Positions 14,825 to 23,471 of a DNA stretch of 38,794 bases are shown here, piece after piece; the stretch's first letter is position 1, and each line of letters opens with the position of its first letter. The stretch is from assembly GCA_902766525.1 (NCBI GenBank), contig CACXDX010000179.1, positions 1 to 38,794 on the forward strand, in the 5' to 3' direction. A model generated the notes under the pieces. It saw only the letters and a program-made list of their open reading frames with translations. It did no database searches and was not told the origin of the DNA. The position numbers were made by a program, and so were the translations under genes. Source of the stretch: an uncultured Bacillota bacterium. Its GTDB lineage: Bacteria > Bacillota > Dehalobacteriia > UBA7702.

Positions 14825-14844
14825 TAAACGAATGGTTTCGTTTA
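14825..14844 (+). promoter_or_regulatory. Perfect inverted repeat in the ftsZ leader
   Basis: TAAACGAA-TGGT-TTCGTTTA: 8-bp arms, 4-nt centre, ending 30 bases before the ftsZ start. It could be a DNA operator or an mRNA hairpin near the ribosome site (GGGAGG at about 14861-14866). Nothing else in the 192-nt gap is clear; a weak TTGTCG/TTTTAT promoter pair can be drawn near 14756-14785. Confidence 0.45.
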
Positions 14845-14874
14845 CAGATATATGAAAACGGGAGGAAAAATTGC

Positions 14875-15954
14875 ATGGCACTGGAATTTGAAGATATGGA
14901 ATACGATCAATTTGCGAAAATCCGCGTCGTCGGCGTCGGCGGCGGCGGAAACAACTCCATTGACCATATGGTCAATAACAAAGTCAATGGCGTCAATTTT
15001 GTCGCAATCAATACCGACCTTCAGGCTTTGAAACGCTCCGTAGCCGACGAAAAGCTGCAAATCGGTACAAAACTCACCAAAGGTCTCGGCTCGGGCGGCA
15101 ATCCCGAAATGGGCAGAAAATCCGCCGAAGAAAGCAGAGAAGATATTAAGGAAATGCTGAACGGATCCGATATGGTCTTTGTCACCGCCGGCATGGGCGG
15201 CGGGACCGGAACCGGCGCCGCGCCGATCGTAGCCAGCATCGCCCGGGAAGTCGGCGCGTTGACTGTCGGTGTTGTCACCCGTCCCTTCAGCTTTGAAGGA
15301 CGCCGCCGTTCGCAGCAGGCGGAATACGGCATTTCCGAATTAAAAGAACATGTTGATGCTTTGATCACGATTCCCAACGATAAGCTTCTTCAGATCGTTG
15401 ATAACCGTACACCGATGACGGATGCCTTTGCCATTGTCAATGACGTTCTTCATCAGGGGATCCAAAGTATTACCGATTTGATCAGTACCCCCGCTTTGAT
15501 CAATCTCGACTTTAACGATGTGAAGAGTGTCATGAAGGATGCGGGCAGCGCTCTTATGGGCATCGGTGTTGCCAAAGGCGAAAACCGCGCCGTGGAAGCG
15601 GCCACCCAGGCAATCAGCAGCCCGCTGCTGGAATCCTCCATTAACGGCGCTCAGGGCGTGATCCTGAATATTACCGGCTGCAATAATCTCAGCCTCTTCG
15701 AAGTCAACGAAGCCGCCAAGATTGTCGAAGCCGCAGCCGATAAGGAAGCCAACATCATCTTCGGCGCCGCGATTGACGAAACACTTGATGACGAAGTTCG
15801 CGTCATCGTCATCGCCACGGGATTCGACGGCGACAAAAACCCCGTTCCCAAAGAAAAGGAACGCCGCGGCAGCAGCGAATCATCCTCCCTTTCTTTCGGA
15901 GAATTCGATCCCGATGAATTGGATATCCCTTCGTTCCTTCGCCATAGAGACTGA
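14875..15954 (+). CDS. ftsZ: Cell division GTPase FtsZ
   Basis: A tubulin-like GTPase that polymerises into the Z-ring. The 359-residue protein has the N-terminal VGGGGNNSI, the GTP tubulin signature GGGTGTG (108-114) and the T7 synergy loop NLDFNDVK (210-217) with catalytic Asp212 and Asp215. A short variable linker ends in the conserved tail DELDIPSFLRHRD, which binds FtsA or SepF and ZipA-like partners. Length and motifs are fully typical. No ftsA is present on either side. It ends with a strong terminator and is convergent with murA. The N-terminus is strongly supported by GGGAGG upstream. Confidence 0.98.
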   Translation: MALEFEDMEYDQFAKIRVVGVGGGGNNSIDHMVNNKVNGVNFVAINTDLQALKRSVADEKLQIGTKLTKGLGSGGNPEMGRKSAEESREDIKEMLNGSDMVFVTAGMGGGTGTGAAPIVASIAREVGALTVGVVTRPFSFEGRRRSQQAEYGISELKEHVDALITIPNDKLLQIVDNRTPMTDAFAIVNDVLHQGIQSITDLISTPALINLDFNDVKSVMKDAGSALMGIGVAKGENRAVEAATQAISSPLLESSINGAQGVILNITGCNNLSLFEVNEAAKIVEAAADKEANIIFGAAIDETLDDEVRVIVIATGFDGDKNPVPKEKERRGSSESSSLSFGEFDPDELDIPSFLRHRD

Positions 15955-15966
15955 TTCTTAAAAAAC

Positions 15967-16015
15967 AGACCTCCGTCCGCCAAACAAAGCGGCAACGGAG
16001 GTCTTTTTCTTTTTT
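15967..16015 (+). terminator. Bidirectional terminator between ftsZ and murA
   Basis: A stem AGACCTCCGT (15967-15976) with ACGGAGGTCT (15995-16004), with an inner CCGC/GCGG pairing, then TTTTTCTTTTTT on the plus strand and T-rich sequence on the minus strand. Confidence 0.88.
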
Positions 16016-16050
16016 CATGCTCCGATTCGGACCCGCCCGACATCTTTTGG

Positions 16051-16079
16051 TGCTCCGATTGCGGAGCATTTCTATTTTT
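16051..16079 (+). terminator. Second hairpin with T-rich tail after ftsZ
   Basis: TGCTCCG (16051-16057) pairs with CGGAGCA (16062-16068), then TTTCTATTTTT. The segment TGCTCCGATT also occurs just upstream at 16018-16027. The hairpin abuts the murA stop codon. Confidence 0.5.
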
Positions 16080-17325
16080 CGCTTCTGCTTATATCCGCCC
16101 CGAGACGGCACAGACACCGTTCTACGGCCGGATACCCGCGGTCGATATAAGACACGCCTTTCACCACGGTACATCCCTCCGCGGCAAGACCGGCAAGAAT
16201 CAGCGCGGCACCGCCTCGAAGATCGGTGGCTTCCACTTCCGCGCCGACGAGATCGGTCCTTCCCTTAACCACGGCAATCCTGCCGTCGACGGAGATTTTC
16301 GCTCCGAGCTTCTTTAATTCGGAGCAAAACTCCAAACGATGCTCAAAAATATCTTCTTTAATGACGGATACGCCCGCCGCTTTTGTCATCGCAGCCGTAA
16401 ACGGAGGCTGGAGATCCGTAGGAAAACCGGGATAAGGCATCGTCCGCAGATCCACGCCGCGATAACGGCCATTGCTTTTCAGCCGCAGTGAATGCTCGTC
16501 GATCGTTACCTCGGCTCCGGTTTCCGCCAATTTTGATGCCACATTGCTCAGTTGATCAAATCCGATATTATTTAAAATGATATCCCCGGCGCTGATCAAC
16601 GCCGAAAGCAATAACGTTCCCCCGACAATGCGGTCGGGCAGAACCGTATATTCCGAACCGCGTAATTCACGTACGCCGTCGATAAACAACGCATCTCCGC
16701 CGATGCCTCGAATGGAAGCGCCGCAGCGATTCAGGAAAAGACACAATTCCGCGATCTCCGGTTCTCTCGCGGCATTTCTTATTACCGTGCTCCCATCCGC
16801 GCGCACCGCGGCCATGAGAATGTTTTCCGTTGCACCGACACTGGGATAATCAAGACAAATCGTCGTTCCTTTTCGCTTATACCCCCGGCTGAAGATCAAA
16901 CCGCCCCGGTCCTCGATCGCCACGCCCAGCAATGACATCCCTTTAAAATGCAGATCCATCGGCCTCAATCCGATACGGCAGCCGCCGGGGTAGGGAAGCT
17001 CCGCACGGCCGAACCGATCCAGAAGCGGTCCCCAAATCAGATTCGAGGCTCTGATCATTTTCATTTTTTCTTCGGGAACGCTCCTGAAAGTCAAAGCGGA
17101 AGCATCGATTTCCATATCCTCATTTTCTCTTTTGATCTTCGCGCCGAAACAGCCAAGGATCCGGGACATGGATTCCACGTCACTGAGAGGAGGAACATTA
17201 TGCAGAACGGTTTTCCCTTTGATCATCAAAGAGGCGGCCATCATCGGCAGAACCGCGTTTTTCCCGCCGCACACGGATACCGTTCCCGCCAGGGGCCGGC
17301 CCCCTCTTATTGTCAGTACTTCCAT
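16072..17325 (-). CDS. murA: UDP-N-acetylglucosamine 1-carboxyvinyltransferase MurA
   Basis: The first committed step of peptidoglycan synthesis: transfer of enolpyruvate from PEP to UDP-GlcNAc in the cytosol. The 417-residue protein has Lys22-Asn23 in CGGKNAVLP, exactly at the family's PEP-binding position, and Cys116 in GGCRIGLRP, the residue that reacts with fosfomycin (Cys115 in E. coli). Both catalytic features are intact. A good GGGAGG site precedes the start. A strong terminator lies between murB and murA, so murA probably has its own promoter; TTGTGT with TAGAGA at 17-bp spacing is a candidate in the gap. Confidence 0.96.
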   Translation of the reverse strand: MEVLTIRGGRPLAGTVSVCGGKNAVLPMMAASLMIKGKTVLHNVPPLSDVESMSRILGCFGAKIKRENEDMEIDASALTFRSVPEEKMKMIRASNLIWGPLLDRFGRAELPYPGGCRIGLRPMDLHFKGMSLLGVAIEDRGGLIFSRGYKRKGTTICLDYPSVGATENILMAAVRADGSTVIRNAAREPEIAELCLFLNRCGASIRGIGGDALFIDGVRELRGSEYTVLPDRIVGGTLLLSALISAGDIILNNIGFDQLSNVASKLAETGAEVTIDEHSLRLKSNGRYRGVDLRTMPYPGFPTDLQPPFTAAMTKAAGVSVIKEDIFEHRLEFCSELKKLGAKISVDGRIAVVKGRTDLVGAEVEATDLRGGAALILAGLAAEGCTVVKGVSYIDRGYPAVERCLCRLGADISRSEK

Positions 17326-17373
17326 TGTGAGCCTCCCGTTTGTTCATCTCTACATCATCATATTCCGAGACAC

Positions 17374-17414
17374 AAAAAAAGTGAAACCCCGATTCTCTGT
17401 CATTGGGGTTTCAC
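17374..17414 (-). terminator. Terminator of the mra/mur operon between murB and murA
   Basis: A perfect 10-bp stem GTGAAACCCC (17381-17390) with GGGGTTTCAC (17405-17414). On the minus strand it runs into seven Ts (17380-17374). Confidence 0.92.
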
Positions 17415-17435
17415 CGTTATGAAATTGATTGTTTT

Positions 17436-18356
17436 TTAAAATCGGCCCACAAGCTTAACTTCCGGAACAAGATCATATCCCTGAGCCTGTTTTACTTCCC
17501 GCCGAACCTGATCGATAAGGGTCAAAACATCTTTCGCCGTACAGTCACCCTTATTCAAAATAAAGTTTCCGTGTTTTTCACTGACTTCGGCATTACCGAC
17601 ACGCATCCCCCTGAGGCCGGTCAACTCAACGAGATACCCGGCATGACTTCCTTCGGGATTTTTAAAGACACTGCCGGCGCTGGGGAAATCAAGCGGCTGC
17701 TTTTCTCTTCTCAATTTGATCGTTTCATCCACCGTTTTCATCAATTCATCCCGATCGCCTTTGGTGAGGCGCAGTTCAACGCCTGTAACGATGGCTTTTC
17801 GATCCATCAGCGCCGTATGGCGATAGCTCCATCCGAGTTCATCGCCGCTCAATCGCGCTGTTTCTCCGTTTTCGGTCACGATCTCCGCAGCGGATAAAAC
17901 CTCGTAAAAACAGTGGTCATAAGCGCCCGCGTTCATAATCGCCGCCCCACCCAAACTGGCCGGGATACCGACTGACCACTGCAATCCGGCAAGGCCGCGT
18001 TTGGCCGTTTCTCTTGCCATTTTGGTCAGCAATGCACCACTTCCCGCCGTAAGGAGCACAGTATCATCGGAAACTTCCGCAAAAGAAAACTGCGCCAAAG
18101 AGTCGCCGCAATGCAGCACGATCCCTTCGATGCCGTCGTCGCTGACAAGGAGATTACTGCCGTTGCCGAGAACGAAGAGCGGGACCTGATGCTCCCGGGC
18201 AAATCGAACGACGGCGACGATATCCTCACTGTTTTTCGGCTCGATAAGACAATCGGCGGGTCCTCCGATCTTCCATGTCGTATATTGTTTCATCGGCGCG
18301 TTCAGGATCATACCGCCGTCGATGATTTCTTGCAGAGGAGAGTAGTCAACGCTCAT
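17436..18356 (-). CDS. murB: UDP-N-acetylenolpyruvoylglucosamine reductase MurB
   Basis: An FAD- and NADPH-dependent reductase that completes UDP-MurNAc after MurA. The 306-residue protein has TTWKIGGPADCLIEP at the start of the FAD domain, GNGSNLLVSDDGIEGIV, WSVGIPASLGGAAIMNAGAYD and the catalytic Ser region PSAGSVFKNPEGSHAGYLVE. The missing Tyr loop fits type II (Gram-positive style) MurB. It overlaps the 3' end of murC by 11 bp and is the last gene of the operon before the terminator. Confidence 0.96.
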   Translation of the reverse strand: MSVDYSPLQEIIDGGMILNAPMKQYTTWKIGGPADCLIEPKNSEDIVAVVRFAREHQVPLFVLGNGSNLLVSDDGIEGIVLHCGDSLAQFSFAEVSDDTVLLTAGSGALLTKMARETAKRGLAGLQWSVGIPASLGGAAIMNAGAYDHCFYEVLSAAEIVTENGETARLSGDELGWSYRHTALMDRKAIVTGVELRLTKGDRDELMKTVDETIKLRREKQPLDFPSAGSVFKNPEGSHAGYLVELTGLRGMRVGNAEVSEKHGNFILNKGDCTAKDVLTLIDQVRREVKQAQGYDLVPEVKLVGRF

Positions 18357-19719
18357 TTTTTCCCTCCGTCAGGATACGGCAAAACTCTTCCGTAAGGCCG
18401 CGGATATCTCCCGCGCCCATCAGTAAAATGATGTCTCCGGGTTGTTTCTCTTTCAGCAAAAACGCGATGATATCCTTTTTATCCCGCAAATAAAACGGTT
18501 TCACACCGTTTTTCACCAATTCATCAACGATCATCTGTGAAGAGATCCCTTCGATCACATCTTCCCATGCGGAATAGATCTCATCGATCACAACAATATC
18601 TGCCTCGTAAAATGATTCGCCGAATTCTTTATATAGCTCCCGTACACGACTGTAACGGTGAGGCTGAAAAACCGCGATCACGCGTTGATAACCGCAATCC
18701 TTGGCAGCTTTGATGGTCGCCTGCACTTCGGTGGGATGATGAGCATAATCATCAACAACGACGAGATCGTCTTCATCGTAAAGCACTTCAAAACGGCGGC
18801 CCATGCCACCGAAGGAAGCAAGGGATGCTGCCGCGTCGGCAAAGGAAATCCCCTGCAGATAAGCGCAGTAGAGCGCAGCCAACGCATTGGAGATATTATG
18901 ATCGCCGGGAATTTCAAGCTTCAGATCGGCAACTTTTTTTCCTTTGAACCAAACTTCCGCTTCTCCGGAGCGTCCGCTGTGACGAATGTTTTTCGCCGTC
19001 AATTCCACATCTTCACCGGTCAGCCCGTAGGAATAAAAGGCTTTCGGATAATGCTCACTCAAATCCCGTGTTCTTCTGTCATCCAAACACAGAATAACAT
19101 CGTTGCTTTGGCTGCAGAAATCATAAAATGCCGTGGTCAAATTCGTTTCCGACCCGTAATGCTGCAAATGCTCCGGCTCGATATTCGTAATCACCGCGAG
19201 GTTCGGTTTCAAGTTCAAGAAGGAACCGTCGCTTTCATCGGCCTCAACAGCCCACAAATCACCTTCACCTTTCTTGGCATTGCTGGCAATCAAAGGCAGG
19301 ATCCCGCCGATGGCGATACTCGGATCCTTTCCGCATTTTTCGAAAATATGTGCCACCATTCCGGAGGTCGTAGTTTTACCGTGCGCTCCGGCGACGGCGA
19401 TCCCTTTCCCCGCATTGAATAAACGGGCAAGAAGATCTCCTCTGTGAGTCAGCTTAATCCCCAATTCCTTCGCTCTGACAATTTCCGGATTATCCTCCCG
19501 AATAGCGCTGGAAAAGATGATTTCATCACAGTCTTCGGGGACATTCGTTCCATGATGGCCGATATGAATAACGGCACCGAGAGAAGTCAGCCGATCCGTT
19601 ACCGCGGATTTTTTTTCGTCCGATCCGCTGACAGCGTAACCTTGTTCCAATAATATCTTTGCCAGGGCGCTCATGCCTATGCCGCCGATGGCAATAAAAT
19701 GCACTTTTTTCTTTTCCAT
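18346..19719 (-). CDS. murC: UDP-N-acetylmuramate--L-alanine ligase MurC
   Basis: Adds L-Ala to UDP-MurNAc with ATP in the cytosol. The 457-residue protein has the N-terminal nucleotide-sugar loop HFIAIGGIGMSALA, the ATP P-loop GAHGKTTTSG, EADESDGSFL and the C-terminal DDYAHHPTEV (HHP is typical of MurC). RBS GGGGAGG lies just upstream. It sits 57 nt after murG and overlaps murB. Confidence 0.97.
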   Translation of the reverse strand: MEKKKVHFIAIGGIGMSALAKILLEQGYAVSGSDEKKSAVTDRLTSLGAVIHIGHHGTNVPEDCDEIIFSSAIREDNPEIVRAKELGIKLTHRGDLLARLFNAGKGIAVAGAHGKTTTSGMVAHIFEKCGKDPSIAIGGILPLIASNAKKGEGDLWAVEADESDGSFLNLKPNLAVITNIEPEHLQHYGSETNLTTAFYDFCSQSNDVILCLDDRRTRDLSEHYPKAFYSYGLTGEDVELTAKNIRHSGRSGEAEVWFKGKKVADLKLEIPGDHNISNALAALYCAYLQGISFADAAASLASFGGMGRRFEVLYDEDDLVVVDDYAHHPTEVQATIKAAKDCGYQRVIAVFQPHRYSRVRELYKEFGESFYEADIVVIDEIYSAWEDVIEGISSQMIVDELVKNGVKPFYLRDKKDIIAFLLKEKQPGDIILLMGAGDIRGLTEEFCRILTEGKNER

Positions 19720-19776
19720 AAGAGTTCCTCCCCTGATCGAACAATAATATACAGCATAAACGATAAAAAAGCAACT

Positions 19777-20862
19777 TCACTTCTCTTTTATCGGATTTAT
19801 CAATTCAAGACCCGCCGCCACAATCGTATCCAAAGCGTCCGCCCGGGCTTCTTTTAATATATTGGCAGAGAGCTGCCTGCGATAGGACTTATCCTCGATC
19901 AGCCGATCGAGAGCGGGAGCGAGTTTTTCCGCCATCTCTTCATCAAGAACCATTTTGGCCGCCCCATGCCGGTCATAATAGGCGGCATTCTTTTCCTGGT
20001 GACCGTGAGAAAAGGGATAGGGCACAAGGATCGAAGCAATGCCGCGCAATGAAATCTCCGCGAGAGAAGACGCGCCGGCTCGTCCCACAAGGATATCGGC
20101 ACGAGCCAAAACGAGATCCATTTGATCCTCATATTCGATAACCCGTACATTGGGATAATCCAGTTGAGGGATATCCCCGCGGTTGAGTCGGCCGGCGATG
20201 TGATAAAACAGCACGTTTTCCCGGACGGAATGAGTTTCGTAATAGCTCTTCATCGCCATATTGATATGATGTGCTCCCTGAGAGCCGCCGGTAATCACAA
20301 CAAGTGTAACGTCATCATCGATGCCGACATAACGGGCGCCGTCTGTTCTCAAAGCGGCAGCGACACTCCTGCGCACCGGCATACCGGTCAAAAGAACATT
20401 TTCCTTTTTCCCCAGCTGCGAAACGGTATCTTGATAAGTAAGACACACCGTATCCGCTTTTTTGGCAAGGGCGAGATTGGCTTTGCCCATTTCCGCGTTG
20501 GCTTCATGCAGCAGCGTCGGAATATGCAGTGACTGTCCTGCGCGGAGCACCGGGAAAGAAGCATATCCGCCGGTACCGACAATGAGATCGGGATCAAAAT
20601 CAACAACGATTTTTTTTGCCATGCGTTCCGATTTCAAAACCATCCACGCAGATTTCGGAAGCGAGCTGATCTTTCCGCCGCGAAGACCGCGGATCGGCAG
20701 CAGACGACAATCAAATTCATCATTGCCCATAACTTTTTTCTCGATCCCGAACTCCGAACCGATATAGAGGATCTCGGCGCCGAGCTCACGAAAGGCCCGA
20801 CCGATCGCAAGCGCGGGATAAAGATGTCCGCCGGTACCGCCGCCGCTGATAATAACTTTCAT
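19777..20862 (-). CDS. murG: Undecaprenyl-PP-MurNAc-pentapeptide GlcNAc transferase MurG
   Basis: A peripheral membrane glycosyltransferase (GT28) that makes lipid II from lipid I. The 361-residue protein starts with GGGTGGHLYPALA (7-19); the C-terminal domain has ITGGSQGAHHIN, GRAGASSLAEIS and LVPYPFSHGHQEKNA, the UDP-GlcNAc binding motifs. Its start overlaps the ftsW stop by 4 bp (ATGA), so translation is coupled. Confidence 0.97.
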   Translation of the reverse strand: MKVIISGGGTGGHLYPALAIGRAFRELGAEILYIGSEFGIEKKVMGNDEFDCRLLPIRGLRGGKISSLPKSAWMVLKSERMAKKIVVDFDPDLIVGTGGYASFPVLRAGQSLHIPTLLHEANAEMGKANLALAKKADTVCLTYQDTVSQLGKKENVLLTGMPVRRSVAAALRTDGARYVGIDDDVTLVVITGGSQGAHHINMAMKSYYETHSVRENVLFYHIAGRLNRGDIPQLDYPNVRVIEYEDQMDLVLARADILVGRAGASSLAEISLRGIASILVPYPFSHGHQEKNAAYYDRHGAAKMVLDEEMAEKLAPALDRLIEDKSYRRQLSANILKEARADALDTIVAAGLELINPIKEK

Positions 20863-21971
20863 TTCAGGTCTCCTTTGGGTATGGTTGTTGAAATCGATAA
20901 CAAAATGCCTATGTCGGCAAGGCTGAAAAGCAAAGAACTGCCGCCGTAGCTGATGAAGGGCAAAGCGATACCGGTCACCGGCATCATGCCGCTTGCCACA
21001 AAGAAATTGATCAAAGTCTGCGTCCCGAGCAAAGCCGTAAGGCCGAAAGCCAGTAAACTAAGGAAAAGATCATCACAAAAAAGAGCGATGCGGAGCCCCC
21101 GCCAAATGATGACGGCAAAAAGCAGCACGGTAAAAACCGTCCCGATCAAACCCAGCTCCTCCCCGATCAAAGCAAAGATAAAATCGGTATGAACCTCGGG
21201 AAGATAGTACCATTTGGCTCCGCCGTTGCCGAGGCCGACGCCAGTGATGCCGCCGCTGCCGATAGCGATCAGCGACTGCACCGTTTGGAAGCCGTAACCT
21301 TGAGGATCGGCCCAGGGATCGAGAAACGCGGTAAAACGCGCCATGCGAAAGGGTTCCAAAACAATGGCCGTGACAACCAGCGCGCAGCCCGAAAACACCA
21401 TAAACAACAAATAACGAAACTTGACGCCGGCGGCACACATGAGCAAAAAAGCGGTGGCGAGAATCGTCGCCGTCGTGCCCAAATCCGGCTGGAGCATAAT
21501 CAGCGCAACAATGACGCCGCAAATGCCGAGAGGCAACAAAAAGCCTTTCAGCAGCGTTTCATTATTTTTTAAATTCTTGCCGTACCATGACGCGAAGAAT
21601 AAAACCAGACTGAGCTTCGCCGCTTCCGACGGCTGAAAATGGAAAGGACCCAAAGCGATGGAACGTTCCGCGCCGAGTGCCGATGCTCCGAAGGCGATCT
21701 TCACCGCAACAAGACAAAGAACGGCAAAAATCAATGATGGCAATGCCCATTTTTCCAGTTTTTTTGGATCGATTTTCAATAATATAAAAAGTATCGTCAG
21801 GCCGATCGCGGCCCACAAGCACTGTCTTTTCAGATAATAAAGACCATCGTCAATCGCGCTGTCGGCAGCCATATACTGGCTTGCACTGTATACCATGACA
21901 ACGCCTAAAGTCAGTAATGCCGCAACCGCCAAAAAGAGAGGCAGATCCGGAGACGTCCTTTGCTCCCGCAT
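20859..21971 (-). CDS. ftsW: SEDS-family lipid II polymerase/division protein FtsW
   Basis: A multi-pass membrane glycosyltransferase that polymerises septal peptidoglycan with its cognate PBP. The 370-residue protein has about ten helices and the SEDS signature LPEVHTDFIFALIGEELGLIG, plus FISYGGSSLL near the end. The start at 21971 is set by AAGGAGG 7 nt upstream; the frame extends to 22226 without such a site and would include non-membrane sequence overlapping murD. In sporulating relatives this position can hold spoVE, but there is no sign of sporulation genes here. Confidence 0.94.
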   Translation of the reverse strand: MREQRTSPDLPLFLAVAALLTLGVVMVYSASQYMAADSAIDDGLYYLKRQCLWAAIGLTILFILLKIDPKKLEKWALPSLIFAVLCLVAVKIAFGASALGAERSIALGPFHFQPSEAAKLSLVLFFASWYGKNLKNNETLLKGFLLPLGICGVIVALIMLQPDLGTTATILATAFLLMCAAGVKFRYLLFMVFSGCALVVTAIVLEPFRMARFTAFLDPWADPQGYGFQTVQSLIAIGSGGITGVGLGNGGAKWYYLPEVHTDFIFALIGEELGLIGTVFTVLLFAVIIWRGLRIALFCDDLFLSLLAFGLTALLGTQTLINFFVASGMMPVTGIALPFISYGGSSLLFSLADIGILLSISTTIPKGDLK

Positions 21972-22047
21972 CGGTTTTCCTCCTTGATGATAAAATACGC
22001 TGTCGAAACCGAAAATTTTTTCGTCTGAAAAGACGAGAGCTGCAATA

Positions 22048-23433
22048 CTATTTTTCCAACCGATGAACAAGATCTTTAAACACTTCGCCGCGATGTTCGA
22101 AACTGTTAAACTGATCAAAACTGGCATTGGCCGGAGAAAGCAAAACCACATCACCTTTTTCGGCCAGATCGTGAGCGGCCCGGACGGCTGCGGCAAGATC
22201 CGGCAGCACAAAGAGAGCTTTCTCACTGAAGCCCGCTTTCAGACAGCTTTCTTTGATATCCTCTGCGGCTTCCCCGATCAAAAAAGCGTTTTTACACTTC
22301 TTTTTCATCAGCTCACCCAATTCCGTAAAGGAATTGCCTTTATTACGGCCGCCGGCAATCAGCAAAATGGGTGCGTCTCCGAAAGAAACCAGTGCTTTGA
22401 AAACAGAATCGGGATTGGTTGCTTTGGAATCATTGACATAGCGAACGCCGTCAATGACGGCCACATCTTCCAAACGATGCTCAACACCGGGGAAGACTCT
22501 CAGAGTATCGGCGATCACATCCTTGTCGATACCGAGCAGACGACAGGCCGCCACCGCGGCCATGGCATTTTCCAAATTGTGAGGACCCGCGATGCGAATA
22601 CTGTCAAGGCGAACGATATGTTCATGAGAATCCATCTGATTGCGATGATCGGAGGGATCACGAAAAGTCAGCCACTGACCGTCCTTTGAAATAAAACATC
22701 CTTCATAAGTGAAGTCATGCCGATTAAAATAAAAACATTTCGCTTTCGTGCGTTTGGCAATCGAACGAATGGCCGGATCCTCTTCATTTAAAACACAAAA
22801 ATGGTCTTTACTTTGAAGCGCCGCGAGATTGCCTTTGATCCGCAGATAGTTTTCCATTGAACCGTGACGATCAAGATGATCGGGCGTCAGATTGAGAAAA
22901 ACCGAAACGGCGGCATCCATGGTTTCCACGGTTTCCAGCTGGAAAGAAGACATTTCCACAACATAGTAATCATAGGGATGATCAAGACTTTTCAGCAGCG
23001 GAACGCCGATATTGCCGCCGACAAAAACATCGTATCCGGCATTTTTCAGGATTTCCCCGATCAGTGTCGTCGTCGTTGTTTTCCCGTTGGTACCGGTAAT
23101 GCCGATGATCGGTTTTTTAATAAAGCGGGAGGCTATTTCCAGCTCTCCCCAAATCGGAACCGACGCGTTTTTCAACGCAACGGCACAGCGATCGGTCAAA
23201 GGGATGCCGGGACTGATCACCGCATAGTCAAAATCCGAAGCTTCGGGAACGGAAGCGGCAAAAATCCGTACACCCTTTTCCCTCAATTCCGCGTAAACCG
23301 GTTTTTCCGTTTCACTGCCGTCATAGAGAACAACGGAACAGTTTTGTTTCAGTAAAAAATCAACGGCGGCAAGGCCGCTGCGACCCGCGCCCAAAACAAT
23401 GACACGGCTGTTTTTAATTGAGCGAGCTTTCAT
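22048..23433 (-). CDS. murD: UDP-N-acetylmuramoylalanine--D-glutamate ligase MurD
   Basis: Adds D-Glu to UDP-MurNAc-L-Ala. The protein has about 461 residues, an N-terminal VIVLGAGRSGLAAVDFLL, the P-loop GITGTNGKTTTT, LNLTPDHLDRHG, YVNDSKATNPDS and the C-terminal LLSPANASFDQFNSFEHRGE, which is a MurD hallmark. The exact start is uncertain: ATG at 23433 is close to GAGGGT, while 23436 and 23451 are alternatives. It is the gene directly after mraY. Confidence 0.95.
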   Translation of the reverse strand: MKARSIKNSRVIVLGAGRSGLAAVDFLLKQNCSVVLYDGSETEKPVYAELREKGVRIFAASVPEASDFDYAVISPGIPLTDRCAVALKNASVPIWGELEIASRFIKKPIIGITGTNGKTTTTTLIGEILKNAGYDVFVGGNIGVPLLKSLDHPYDYYVVEMSSFQLETVETMDAAVSVFLNLTPDHLDRHGSMENYLRIKGNLAALQSKDHFCVLNEEDPAIRSIAKRTKAKCFYFNRHDFTYEGCFISKDGQWLTFRDPSDHRNQMDSHEHIVRLDSIRIAGPHNLENAMAAVAACRLLGIDKDVIADTLRVFPGVEHRLEDVAVIDGVRYVNDSKATNPDSVFKALVSFGDAPILLIAGGRNKGNSFTELGELMKKKCKNAFLIGEAAEDIKESCLKAGFSEKALFVLPDLAAAVRAAHDLAEKGDVVLLSPANASFDQFNSFEHRGEVFKDLVHRLEK

Positions 23434-23471
23434 CATACCCTCATTCTTCATAATATGAAATTAACCGATAT

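Noticed and set aside
21972..22226. In-frame extension of ftsW
   Set aside because: It has no ribosome site, overlaps murD and lacks membrane character; AAGGAGG supports 21971.
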